DNA of 64,000 bases. It comes from an uncultured Clostridia bacterium. GTDB lineage: Bacteria; Bacillota; Clostridia; Oscillospirales; Acutalibacteraceae. Both the position numbers and the translations under genes were made by a program. Shown here one piece after another: positions 26,490-35,037 of this stretch; the first letter of the stretch is position 1; each line of letters begins with the position of its first letter. A model generated the notes under the pieces. It did no database searches. It was not told the DNA's origin and saw only the letters and a list, made by a program, of their open reading frames with translations. Location: positions 6,565-70,564 of the forward strand of contig CALBNX010000071.1 in assembly GCA_937896885.1 (NCBI GenBank), read 5' to 3'.

Positions 26490-28148
26490 CTATGCATTTT
26501 CTAACAATGCTTTTTTCTCGGCTTCTTTTTCAATAAGAATTATATAATTGCCGTTTTCGTCTTTGTCGAGTGTATGACCCTGACTTTCGTCGTTATCTTT
26601 GCCTAACCAAGTATTTTCAAGTTTATGACCTGTGAGCACATAGCAACGGTCTTTTTCTTCGTCGGTTAAAGTTACGCTACCATATTTATGCTTTGTGGCA
26701 ATAGCAGCACGAATCATTGTATGGTCATCTTTTGTCATCTGGAAATTTCTTAAAAGAATATATGAAATGAGTGCAAGTATCATTGGTATAATTGCAACAC
26801 AGAGACGGATACCAAAAATCGCAGAATCACTCTGCTGAACAAATTCTGTTGTTTCAGCATTTACATCAAGGCCAAAACCACCAAGAATAAGTGTAACAAT
26901 AAATGTGTTTATACCACCTGTAACCTGTTTAACCATTGTGTTACAGGTTGCCACAACACCTTCACGACGACGACCTGTAATCATCTCGTCAACGTCTGTA
27001 AGGTCAGGAAAAACATTGTTACAAACAAAGCCGATACCACTCATACCAAATGGGTAAAGAATTGTACCAACAAGCATTAAAATGAGCATAAATGTTGCTT
27101 TTGATGTGCCAGGTTGACTTGCTGTAACCACAAGTGCCACCCCAAGACCTAAAATCATAAATGGTGTTACGATTGTGCCACACTTTTTCTTGCCGTGCTT
27201 CATTGTGAGAGCATAGTTAAGCGGGAATGCTGCCGACTCAAAAATGCCTGCAAAGGTATTGAAGAGTGGATAAAATCTATACATATTAGCAAGGAATGTT
27301 ACGTAATAGATATATGTCGTTGAATAGAAGCTTCTTGCTGATTCCCAGAAAAAACTGATGCAAAAATATTGTCTAAATGAACGGCTTTTGAAAACATCAA
27401 CATATTCTTTGATAACATATTTCACATCAAGTGGCTCATTTTTCATATCTAATGAGCTTGGCTCTTTAACAAGCTTAAATGTGCCATAGATTGCGATGCT
27501 ATACATTGCCGCAAGAACGATGCCCGCAACGAAGAATGGTGCTTTGGCATCTCTTGTGAGACCATCTGAGAAGCCGAAAACTGCAAGTAAAATGAGCAAA
27601 ATGATATATGATGGAATCATTCCACAAGAGTTGAAAATATAGCTGACTGATGTATATTGTGTTCTCTTGTTATATTCAGGTGCAAGCTCCGGAAGCATTG
27701 CTGTGTGTGGAACTGCGATAATTGTATAAGCTGTTTTATAAAGCACATAAGCAAAAAGAAAATACGCAACGGTCATATATGGGTGTTTTTCACCGTCAAG
27801 ACCAAATGAATTCCAAAGCAAAATATATGAAACAAACACAAAGGGAATACCACGTTTGAGATATGCACGGTGACGACCATATCTTGAACGGGTACGGTCA
27901 GTAATAAGCCCCATAATCGGGTCATTGATACCATCCCATATAACTGCAACCATTGTAATGAAACCAGCAAATTCAATATCAAGACCAACAACACGGGTCA
28001 AGAATATGCTGAAATACATACTGATAATATAACCAGCGCCACCCAAGAAAATATTGGTGTAGCAATAGTTTATCATTGGCACAACGGTATCTTTAAAACT
28101 ACCTTCAACGCCGATTGCCTTTTTAAATCTTTCACCCAAGATTATCAC
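26490..28148 (-). CDS. GPH-family sugar:cation symporter
   Basis: A 12-helix glycoside-pentoside-hexuronide:cation symporter (MelB/XynB group), 552 aa. It carries the cation-site-like VIWDGINDPIMGLITDRT segment and the RYGRHR loop between helices two and three, the signatures of this family. A C-terminal hydrophilic tail of about 70 residues is unusually long. The frame opens at GTG 28148; a TTG at 28139 is an alternative, and the binding site does not settle it. It is followed directly by the HEYGH gene. The sugar is unknown; xylosides, arabinosides or uronides would suit the neighbourhood. Confidence 0.88.
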   Translation of the reverse strand: MIILGERFKKAIGVEGSFKDTVVPMINYCYTNIFLGGAGYIISMYFSIFLTRVVGLDIEFAGFITMVAVIWDGINDPIMGLITDRTRSRYGRHRAYLKRGIPFVFVSYILLWNSFGLDGEKHPYMTVAYFLFAYVLYKTAYTIIAVPHTAMLPELAPEYNKRTQYTSVSYIFNSCGMIPSYIILLILLAVFGFSDGLTRDAKAPFFVAGIVLAAMYSIAIYGTFKLVKEPSSLDMKNEPLDVKYVIKEYVDVFKSRSFRQYFCISFFWESARSFYSTTYIYYVTFLANMYRFYPLFNTFAGIFESAAFPLNYALTMKHGKKKCGTIVTPFMILGLGVALVVTASQPGTSKATFMLILMLVGTILYPFGMSGIGFVCNNVFPDLTDVDEMITGRRREGVVATCNTMVKQVTGGINTFIVTLILGGFGLDVNAETTEFVQQSDSAIFGIRLCVAIIPMILALISYILLRNFQMTKDDHTMIRAAIATKHKYGSVTLTDEEKDRCYVLTGHKLENTWLGKDNDESQGHTLDKDENGNYIILIEKEAEKKALLENA

Positions 28149-28174
28149 ACTCTTTTATAAAAAATACTGTTATA

Positions 28175-28203
28175 AATATATCATTTTATAAACTCTTTGT
28201 CAA
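28175..28203 (-). promoter_or_regulatory. Promoter of the GPH symporter
   Basis: On the minus strand: TTGACA (28198-28203), a 17-base spacer and TATATT (28175-28180). Confidence 0.78.
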
Positions 28204-28216
28204 TTTGAGTATTAAA

Positions 28217-28248
28217 AAACCACCTAATCACAATAGATTAAGTGGTTT
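28217..28248 (-). terminator. Terminator of nrdD-trxB
   Basis: A 13-bp stem (28217-28229 with 28236-28248, one mismatch) followed on the minus strand by TTTTTT. It lies five bases after the trxB stop and just upstream of the symporter promoter. Confidence 0.85.
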
Positions 28249-28252
28249 GCTT

Positions 28253-29164
28253 TTATTTAAGAGAATCTACAACTCTGCAAGCTGCGAGTGCTGCCACCGC
28301 ACCGTCTGCAGTTGCTGTTGTAACCTGACGGATTGCTTTTGTTCTGCAATCCCCTGCTACAAAAATTCCTGTTTCAGTAGTTTCAGGCAAACAATCTTCA
28401 CCTGAGATTACATAGCCATAATCATTAAGCTTAACAATGTCTTTAAATGGCTCATTTTCAGGTTGTTGACCGATTGCAACAAACACACCGTCAACTAAAA
28501 GTTCTGTTCTTTCACCCTTTGTATCAAGTGCTAAGCCTTTGAACTCTGTATCCCCAAGGATTTCTGCAACTGTTGTACCGAGAATTACTTCGATATTCTC
28601 TTTTTCGTTAACAGCATTCTGAAGTGCCTGTTCACCTGTGAGAAAATCGAGATTTTGAACAACATATACTTTTGTGCAGATATCAGAGAGCATTACTGCC
28701 TCTTGTAAAGCAGTGTTGCCACCACCGACAATTGCAACAGTCTGATTTCTATAAAAAGCACCGTCGCAAACTGCACAATATGAAATACCTTCGCCTGTGA
28801 AATCGTTTTCTTTATCAAGACCCAACTGTCTGTGATGTGAGCCAGTTGCAATAATAACTGTTTTGCCCTTGAACTCATTACCTTCACAAGTTACAGTATA
28901 GTCACCTGTGCTACCGGAAATACCGGTAACACAGTCCATTTCGATTTCTGCACCCTGACCTAAAACCTGTTCAATGAGTTTATCGGCAAATTCAACGCCA
29001 CTCATCACAGCAAAGCCCGGGTAATTCTCAACTCTTGGTGAGTGTGTTATCTGACCACCGAAAGTTGCTTTTTCTATAACGAGCACAGTTTTTTCTGCTC
29101 GTCTTGCATAGAGTGCAGCTGTAAGCCCCGCAGGACCTGCACCCACAACAATTATATCGTACAT
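28253..29164 (-). CDS. trxB: Thioredoxin reductase
   Basis: A flavoprotein that passes electrons from NADPH to thioredoxin-like proteins. The 303-aa protein has the FAD motif VGAGPAGL at residues 7-14, the redox-active CAVCDG, the NAD(P) motif VGGGNTALQEA and the C-terminal FAVGD-type segment GIFVAGDCR. AAGGAG precedes the ATG. It starts 12 bases after nrdD, whose C-terminus carries a redoxin domain; the arrangement implies TrxB recharges NrdD. Ferredoxin-dependent reductases of similar fold are an alternative. Confidence 0.94.
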   Translation of the reverse strand: MYDIIVVGAGPAGLTAALYARRAEKTVLVIEKATFGGQITHSPRVENYPGFAVMSGVEFADKLIEQVLGQGAEIEMDCVTGISGSTGDYTVTCEGNEFKGKTVIIATGSHHRQLGLDKENDFTGEGISYCAVCDGAFYRNQTVAIVGGGNTALQEAVMLSDICTKVYVVQNLDFLTGEQALQNAVNEKENIEVILGTTVAEILGDTEFKGLALDTKGERTELLVDGVFVAIGQQPENEPFKDIVKLNDYGYVISGEDCLPETTETGIFVAGDCRTKAIRQVTTATADGAVAALAACRVVDSLK

Positions 29165-29176
29165 TATGAAAACTCC

Positions 29177-31552
29177 TTATTTGTTGTAGTTTTCAATGAA
29201 ACCTTTGATGTTTGAAAGGTTTACAATCTTTTCTGCAACGCCACCCTTGATTACAACAAGTGTTGGTGCCTGACGGATTTCGAACTTATTAGCCATATCT
29301 GCATTTTCGTCAGCAAAGATTTCTTCAAAAGCTATTCCTGCTTTGTTAAGGAACTGAACAGCCATCTTACAGTTTGGGCAAGTTCTTGTAGCGAAAAGGA
29401 TAATCTTATCTTCGTCTGCTACTTTCACTTCTTCACAAGCGCAAGCTTCTGCAACAGGAGTGTTGTGTGGTTCTGTAGATTCTGCGATATTATAAACTTT
29501 TCTATCCTTATATTCTTGTGCTTTACCATCGTTCCAGTTCTTAACAGGACGATAGTAACCAGTAATTCTTGAATAAACTTCTGCTTCTTCACCACATTCT
29601 GGACAAGTGAATGCTTCACCTGCAATGTAGCCGTGGTTCTTACAGATTGAATAGATTGGAGAAATTGAATAGTAAGGAAGTCTATAGTTAGATGCAATCT
29701 TCTTTACAAGGTCTGCACAAGATTTCCAATCAGGAAGTTTTTCACCAAGGAATGCATGGAAAACAGTACCTGATGTGTAGAGTGTATGAAGTTCATCCTG
29801 CATATCAAGTGCTTCAAAGATATCCTGAGTATAACCAACAGGAAGGTGTGAGCTGTTTGTATAGTAAGGTGTTTCGCCTTCTTTTCTACCTGCTGTGATG
29901 ATATCTGGATAGTATTTAAGGTCGTGCTTAGCAAGACGGAATGCTGTTGACTCTGCTGGAGTTGCTTCAAGGTTATAAAGGTCGCCATAAAGTTCCTGAT
30001 AGTCAGAAAGACGAGTTCTCATATGGTTAAGAACATCTTTTGCAAACTGCTGTGTTTTTGCAGTTGTCATATCAGCCTGAAGCCACTTAGCATTAAGACC
30101 AACTTCGTTCATACCAACAAGACCGATTGTTGAGAAGTGGTTGTTGAATGTGCCAAGGTATCTCTTTGTATATGGATAGAGACCTGCATCAAGAAGTTTT
30201 GTGATAACATCACGCTTAACTTTAAGTGAACGAGCAGAAATATCCATCATCTTGTCAAGACGAGCATAGAAATCAGCTTCATCCTTTGCAAGATAAGCAA
30301 TTCTTGGTAAGTTGATTGTAACAACACCAACAGAACCTGTTGATTCACCACTACCGAAGAAACCACCTGACTTCTTGCGGAGCTCACGAAGGTCAAGACG
30401 AAGACGACAGCACATTGAACGAACATCTGATGGTTCCATATCACTGTTGATATAGTTTGAGAAATATGGTGTGCCGTATTTTGCTGTCATTTCAAAGAGA
30501 AGCTTGTTGTTCTCTGTTTCTGACCAGTCAAAGTCACGAGTGATTGAATATGTTGGGATTGGGTATTGGAAACCACGACCGTTAGCATCGCCTTCAACCA
30601 TAACTTCGATGAATGCTTTGTTAACCATATCCATTTCAGCTTTACAATCTTTATATTTGAAGTCCATTTCCTTGCCACCAACGATACAGTTGAGTTCTGC
30701 AAGGTCGTTTGGAACTGTCCAGTCAAGAGTAATGTTTGTGAATGGTGACTGTGTACCCCATCTTGATGGTGTGTTAACGCCATAAATGAATGACTGGATG
30801 CACTGTTTAACTTCTTTATATGAAAGGTTATCAACCTTTACGAAAGGAGCGAGATATGTATCAAATGATGAGAAAGCCTGAGCACCTGCCCATTCGTTCT
30901 GCATAATGCCAAGGAAGTTAACCATCTGGTTGCAGAGTGTTGAAAGGTGAGCTGCAGGAGCAGATGTGATTTTGCCTGGAACACCGCCAAGACCTTCTTG
31001 AATGAGCTGTTTAAGTGACCAACCTGCACAGTAACCTGTGAGCATTGAAAGGTCGTGAATATGAATATCAGCATTTCTGTGAGCATTGCCGATTTCATCA
31101 TCATAAATTTCTGAAAGCCAATAGTTAGCAGTAACAGCACCTGAGTTTGAAAGAATCAAACCACCAACTGAATATGTAACTGTTGAGTTTTCTTTAACAC
31201 GCCAGTCATTGACATTGAGATAGTTGTCAATAATAGCCTTATAGTCAACCAAAGTTGTATTAAGGTTACGAACTTTTTCTCTCTGACGACGATAAAGGAT
31301 ATATGCTTTTGCAACTTCACCGTAACCAGCCTGAACAAGAACTGATTCAACGCTATCCTGAATGTCTTCAACTGCGATTTTGTGGTCCTTAATTTTTGAA
31401 GCGAAGTCAGCAGTAACTTTAAGTGCTAAAAAGTCGATAATGTTGTCATTGTACTCGGTTTCTTGTGCTTCAAATGCAAGCTTAATAGCTTCTGAGATTT
31501 TTACTAAATCAAATTCTGCGATTTTGCCGTCTCTTTTAATTACGTTATACAT
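29177..31552 (-). CDS. nrdD: Anaerobic (class III) ribonucleoside-triphosphate reductase fused to a redoxin domain
   Basis: Reduces ribonucleotides to deoxyribonucleotides by a glycyl radical, oxygen-sensitive. The 791-aa protein has an N-terminal ATP-cone (residues ~1-95), the catalytic barrel (GYCAGWSLKQLIQEG; MCCRLRLDLRE), a cysteine-rich metal-site region (CKNHGYI...CPECG) and the glycyl-radical loop with G665 in RITGYYRP. Uniquely informative is the extra C-terminal ~85 residues: a glutaredoxin/thioredoxin-like fold with C725-PN-C728 and the cis-proline motif QAPT. GGGGG precedes the ATG. The gene has a consensus promoter with two NrdR boxes. Confidence 0.96.
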   Translation of the reverse strand: MYNVIKRDGKIAEFDLVKISEAIKLAFEAQETEYNDNIIDFLALKVTADFASKIKDHKIAVEDIQDSVESVLVQAGYGEVAKAYILYRRQREKVRNLNTTLVDYKAIIDNYLNVNDWRVKENSTVTYSVGGLILSNSGAVTANYWLSEIYDDEIGNAHRNADIHIHDLSMLTGYCAGWSLKQLIQEGLGGVPGKITSAPAAHLSTLCNQMVNFLGIMQNEWAGAQAFSSFDTYLAPFVKVDNLSYKEVKQCIQSFIYGVNTPSRWGTQSPFTNITLDWTVPNDLAELNCIVGGKEMDFKYKDCKAEMDMVNKAFIEVMVEGDANGRGFQYPIPTYSITRDFDWSETENNKLLFEMTAKYGTPYFSNYINSDMEPSDVRSMCCRLRLDLRELRKKSGGFFGSGESTGSVGVVTINLPRIAYLAKDEADFYARLDKMMDISARSLKVKRDVITKLLDAGLYPYTKRYLGTFNNHFSTIGLVGMNEVGLNAKWLQADMTTAKTQQFAKDVLNHMRTRLSDYQELYGDLYNLEATPAESTAFRLAKHDLKYYPDIITAGRKEGETPYYTNSSHLPVGYTQDIFEALDMQDELHTLYTSGTVFHAFLGEKLPDWKSCADLVKKIASNYRLPYYSISPIYSICKNHGYIAGEAFTCPECGEEAEVYSRITGYYRPVKNWNDGKAQEYKDRKVYNIAESTEPHNTPVAEACACEEVKVADEDKIILFATRTCPNCKMAVQFLNKAGIAFEEIFADENADMANKFEIRQAPTLVVIKGGVAEKIVNLSNIKGFIENYNK

Positions 31553-31590
31553 AAATACGTCCCCCTTTGAATTTTTTCGGTTCGTGTATC

Positions 31591-31619
31591 ATTATATAAA
31601 AAAAAATTGTGCTTGTCAA
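31591..31619 (-). promoter_or_regulatory. Promoter of nrdD-trxB
   Basis: A full-consensus promoter on the minus strand: TTGACA (31614-31619), a 17-base spacer and TATAAT (31591-31596). The leader is about 30 bases. Confidence 0.88.
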
Positions 31620-31627
31620 TAGGACAA

Positions 31628-31675
31628 ACACAATATATTGTGATTTTTTTGAAATTTAAACACAAGATAATGTGT
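31628..31675 (-). promoter_or_regulatory. Tandem NrdR boxes
   Basis: Two 16-bp palindromes match the NrdR operator consensus: ACACAATATATTGTGA at 31628-31643 and ACACAAGATAATGTGT at 31660-31675. The gap is exactly 16 bases, so centres are 32 bases (three helical turns) apart, the known arrangement for NrdR. They lie just upstream of the -35 box. The distal box touches the nrdG stop codon. Confidence 0.9.
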
Positions 31676-32364
31676 TAAATTCCTCGCAATTCTGTTACAG
31701 ATAAATCATTTTTGGCAATATTCAACAGTTTTTGAAGCTCTGTTTTGTCATATCCGCTGTAACCTGTACAAATTAAGTCACCGGAATCAATGAAACCCTG
31801 CAAAAAGTATTTTTTTGCACCTTTAATCCAAGACACAATATCTTGTATATCGTCTTCCGTGTGTAATTCTTTAACGACGGTTGTACGGAATTCATAATCC
31901 ACCACACCGCTCATTAAGAACTCTACACTTTCATTGATTTTTGCAATATCAAGATTGTCTAAACCACAAGTCGAAGCATATTTAGCTTGTGAATTCTTAA
32001 TATCCATAGCAACATAATCAACAAGACCGCTATTCACAACATCTTTAAGCACTTCGGGACGATAACCGTTAGTATCGAGCTTAACACTATAACCCAAATC
32101 CTTGATTTTTTTGAGGAACTCTTTCAAGTCGGGTTGAAGTGTAGGCTCACCACCTGTTACACAAACGCCTTCAATAATCCCCTGTCTTTTTTGAAGAAAA
32201 CTAAAGAATTCTTCTTCGCTTATTCTTTCTTCATCAATATTAGTTACCAAAGATGCGTTATGACAAAAAGGGCAACGGAAATTGCAGCCTGCTGTGAAAA
32301 CTGTGCAAGCCATTTTTCCGGGATAATCTAAAAGTGTTAATTTTTGTAATCCTTTAATGAGCAT
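31675..32364 (-). CDS. nrdG: Anaerobic ribonucleotide reductase activating protein
   Basis: A radical SAM enzyme that installs the glycyl radical on NrdD. The start at 32364 (229 aa) has AAGGA upstream; a longer frame to 32385 would only extend into the preceding gene. The cluster motif is C27-x3-C31-x2-C34 (GCNFRCPFCHN), preceded by LTLLDYPGKMACTVFTAG, typical of NrdG/PflA-like activases. GGEPTLQ and DTNG follow. It starts five bases after the GH127 stop, so it is co-transcribed with that gene, while nrdD has its own regulated promoter. Confidence 0.93.
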   Translation of the reverse strand: MLIKGLQKLTLLDYPGKMACTVFTAGCNFRCPFCHNASLVTNIDEERISEEEFFSFLQKRQGIIEGVCVTGGEPTLQPDLKEFLKKIKDLGYSVKLDTNGYRPEVLKDVVNSGLVDYVAMDIKNSQAKYASTCGLDNLDIAKINESVEFLMSGVVDYEFRTTVVKELHTEDDIQDIVSWIKGAKKYFLQGFIDSGDLICTGYSGYDKTELQKLLNIAKNDLSVTELRGI

Positions 32365-32368
32365 ATTA

Positions 32369-34078
32369 TCAATCCTTAATTTCAAAATAAACTCTGTATC
32401 TCTCGTGCATTATATCATAAAAAGGCTCAAGAGTGTGACCATCAAGTGAAAATTTTAAATTGCCTATACTATATATATTAGTATTAGAAATTGGTGAAAC
32501 TTCAATTCCTTCATAATTGGTCAAATCGTTTTCACCTTTTGCATGGTCATCTTGGGGAAATTTCTCTCTGCCAAGTCTCTCGGCTAAAACAATGCCACCG
32601 AATGTGAAATACACTTGATTTTCATCATCACGTTTATGATGAATTTTTATTTTCATTGGCAAGTTGATTTTAAAGGTGTCACCTTTTCTAAACTCACCTT
32701 TTATTTTAACATAGCCTTTTTCAGTTTCGTTATAAATCTTACCGTTATATTCAACCAAAAATTCACCACACCAACAAGGTTTTCTAAAACAGATTATTTT
32801 ATCTGTTTCACTTTCAATAATGAATTCTGCTTTTTCACCTTGTGGATATTCACTATTGAGTGTTGCAGAGAAATCTGCATCTTCAACTGTTGACGAAATA
32901 TATAAATTCACATACAACTCATTTTCATACCTATTATATATGTGTTGGTTATATGTGAACGGATTTTCAAGTCCTGACCCGAAGCAACACCAAAATGAAT
33001 CTTCAAGTGTAGAAAAAACTTTGAAGTGACCGCTTTTAAGTCCCACAAAATATGTTTTCATTCCCGTTTCGTCTTGAGATGCGAGAATGTGATTATACAA
33101 CACTCTTTCACAATAATCATAGTATTTTGCGTCTTTGTCTAAATTAAAAAGTTCTCGTGCCAGCACCAACATATTGTTGGAGTTGCAAGTTTCACAAGTG
33201 TTTGTTTCAAGTGGTTCTGTATGTAAATCGTGAAAATGCTCACTAACACTATTACCACCGATTGCATAGCTGCGGTTTTCGTTGACAGTGTCAAAGAAGA
33301 ATTTTGCGCTGTCATATAAATGGTTTTCACCACCATTGTTATACATTTCTAACGCACCAACGATTTTAGGGATTTGTGTATTCGCGTGCTTGCCCGTTAA
33401 AACATCTTGTTTTTGTGAAAGTGGCAAAAGCAAATCTTCTTCGCAGAAAAACTCTGATGCTTTTTTAAATCTTTCGTCACCCGTAATTCTATATAAACGG
33501 GATAACACTTGATTCATTCCACCATATTCACATTGAAGAACTCTTTTTCTTTGAATATCATTAAGAGTTGATGTTGTGTTATAAACCCATAAGCCTAATC
33601 TCGAGACAACATTCAAAGCTTTTTCATTTTCTGTTTTTTCGTATATATCAATGAGTCCACGAATGATTTTATGAAGAGTATAATATGGCACCCACCAACC
33701 TGCGAGGTCAAACCCACCAACTGTGAAAGTTTCAGGGTTATTAAAAACACCTAAGAAACCTTCTTTTTCAGGAAAGCCACAAACATATCCATTTTCTTGT
33801 TGCAAGGCTTCAAGCTCATCAATAACATAATCGGCAATTTCTTTTGCCTTTTTATTTTCTGTTGTTTCATAGCAAAGTGCAAGAGCAGTCATAAAATGCC
33901 CCAATGTATGACCTGAAATACCCTTCGCTTCCCAACCGCCATAGCGCCCGGCTTTTGGTTTTTTATTCATTGCCTCATAAACGGGCGCTAAAAGTCGGTC
34001 GGCAGAAAGTTTAAAAAGTACTTCTTCACCAATTTGTTGTGAATCTTTGAAAATTGAATTTTTAAGGCTTATCTTCAT
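32369..34078 (-). CDS. GH127-family beta-L-arabinofuranosidase-like glycosidase
   Basis: A 569-aa cytoplasmic (alpha/alpha)6-barrel glycoside hydrolase of the DUF1680/GH127 group. The start at 34078 has AGGTGA upstream; the longer frame to 34144 would run through a hairpin. Family marks: GISGHTLGHFMTALAL, the YGGMNQVL motif, and the cysteine-rich zinc site ETCETCNSNNM with DSFWCCFGSGLENP, including the cysteine proposed as nucleophile. Substrates known for the family are beta-L-arabinofuranosides. It pairs functionally with GH51 and GH43 here but is placed oddly, between a lipid kinase and nrdG. Confidence 0.9.
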   Translation of the reverse strand: MKISLKNSIFKDSQQIGEEVLFKLSADRLLAPVYEAMNKKPKAGRYGGWEAKGISGHTLGHFMTALALCYETTENKKAKEIADYVIDELEALQQENGYVCGFPEKEGFLGVFNNPETFTVGGFDLAGWWVPYYTLHKIIRGLIDIYEKTENEKALNVVSRLGLWVYNTTSTLNDIQRKRVLQCEYGGMNQVLSRLYRITGDERFKKASEFFCEEDLLLPLSQKQDVLTGKHANTQIPKIVGALEMYNNGGENHLYDSAKFFFDTVNENRSYAIGGNSVSEHFHDLHTEPLETNTCETCNSNNMLVLARELFNLDKDAKYYDYCERVLYNHILASQDETGMKTYFVGLKSGHFKVFSTLEDSFWCCFGSGLENPFTYNQHIYNRYENELYVNLYISSTVEDADFSATLNSEYPQGEKAEFIIESETDKIICFRKPCWCGEFLVEYNGKIYNETEKGYVKIKGEFRKGDTFKINLPMKIKIHHKRDDENQVYFTFGGIVLAERLGREKFPQDDHAKGENDLTNYEGIEVSPISNTNIYSIGNLKFSLDGHTLEPFYDIMHERYRVYFEIKD

Positions 34079-34094
34079 AATATCACCTATGAAA

Positions 34095-34123
34095 AAATCT
34101 GCATTAAAACATAATGCAGATTT
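34095..34123 (-). terminator. Terminator-like hairpin before GH127
   Basis: A 12-bp perfect stem (34095-34106 with 34112-34123), loop of five and TTTTTTC on the minus strand. It follows the lipid-kinase stop and ends about 17 bases before the GH127 start. That leaves no room for a promoter in between, so it may be a leaky intra-operon terminator. Confidence 0.8.
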
Positions 34124-34133
34124 AATTGCTTTA

Positions 34134-35036
34134 TTAATCGTCAACTAAAATTGTGACTGCATTTTCCTTTGTGGTAATTTGGGCAAATTTATGTTTGCCA
34201 CCACTTTCACCGTCAAGAGTCCAATCTATTTCTTCATCGAAATAAAATTTAAAACTCTTACCTCTTTTAACAACGAGATTTTCATTGTCAAGAACGTTTC
34301 TTGTAATAAACATATCTCTCACTATTGTATAAAGGTCAGCAGGATTTTTTGGCATTCTGATAAGTGCTAATTCGTGATAACCATCATCAAATTTTACCCC
34401 AGCTTTTTTAAGCACGGGAAAACCTGCCACAGAATATGAGTTTGACACGCCACCATAGAAGAATTTGCCCTCTATGATTTCACCGTCATCACACTCGATT
34501 TTTGCTTTAAATCCCTTAATCTTGTGAACTTCTTTGACAGTTTCCCAGTAATAAGCGCCACGACCTATTTTGTTTTTAAGGCTCTGTTTTGCTTTATAAG
34601 AAACATCGCAGAAGTTACCAAAACAAGAAACATAAATAAACTGTTCTTTGCCGTTGAAGTCACCAATGTCAACTTTCATTTCGTCGCCATCAATAATTAC
34701 ATCAACAGCTTTCAAAGCATCTGTAGGAATATGCAAAGAATGAGCAAAGTCATTTGTTGTGCCCAATGGAATATAACCTATTTTACATTTAAGGTTTAAT
34801 TCAATAACGCCACAGATTGTTTCTTTGAGTGTTCCGTCGCCACCAACACAGACTACATAATCGTTACCCTTGCCATATTCACGAGTGACAACAGTTGCAT
34901 TTTTATCAATCTCTGTGTAGCGTGTTACTACTTCAAAATCCGCTTTTTCAAGCTTCCCGACAATTTGTGGTAAGTAGTCAGTTGCCTTGCGTTTACCTGC
35001 TGTGGGGTTTACAATAAGCAAAAGTTTTTTACTCAT
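34134..35036 (-). CDS. Diacylglycerol kinase-family lipid kinase
   Basis: A soluble DAGK/YegS-type lipid kinase of 300 aa. The start at 35036 has GGAG seven bases upstream; it lies one base before the glyS stop, implying coupling. Motifs: LLIVNPTAGKRKA at the N-terminus, the catalytic GGDGTLKE loop, PLGTTNDFAHSL, and the C-terminal ETIDWTLDGE-type segment (EEIDWTLDGES). It probably recycles diacylglycerol to phosphatidate; related proteins act on other lipids. Gram-positive DgkB is the closest named relative, but orthology is not shown. Confidence 0.88.
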   Translation of the reverse strand: MSKKLLLIVNPTAGKRKATDYLPQIVGKLEKADFEVVTRYTEIDKNATVVTREYGKGNDYVVCVGGDGTLKETICGVIELNLKCKIGYIPLGTTNDFAHSLHIPTDALKAVDVIIDGDEMKVDIGDFNGKEQFIYVSCFGNFCDVSYKAKQSLKNKIGRGAYYWETVKEVHKIKGFKAKIECDDGEIIEGKFFYGGVSNSYSVAGFPVLKKAGVKFDDGYHELALIRMPKNPADLYTIVRDMFITRNVLDNENLVVKRGKSFKFYFDEEIDWTLDGESGGKHKFAQITTKENAVTILVDD

Positions 35037-35037
35037 A

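Noticed and set aside
30566..30834. Several open frames within nrdD in other phases and strands
   Set aside because: They are shadows of the AT-rich nrdD coding sequence with no start signals.
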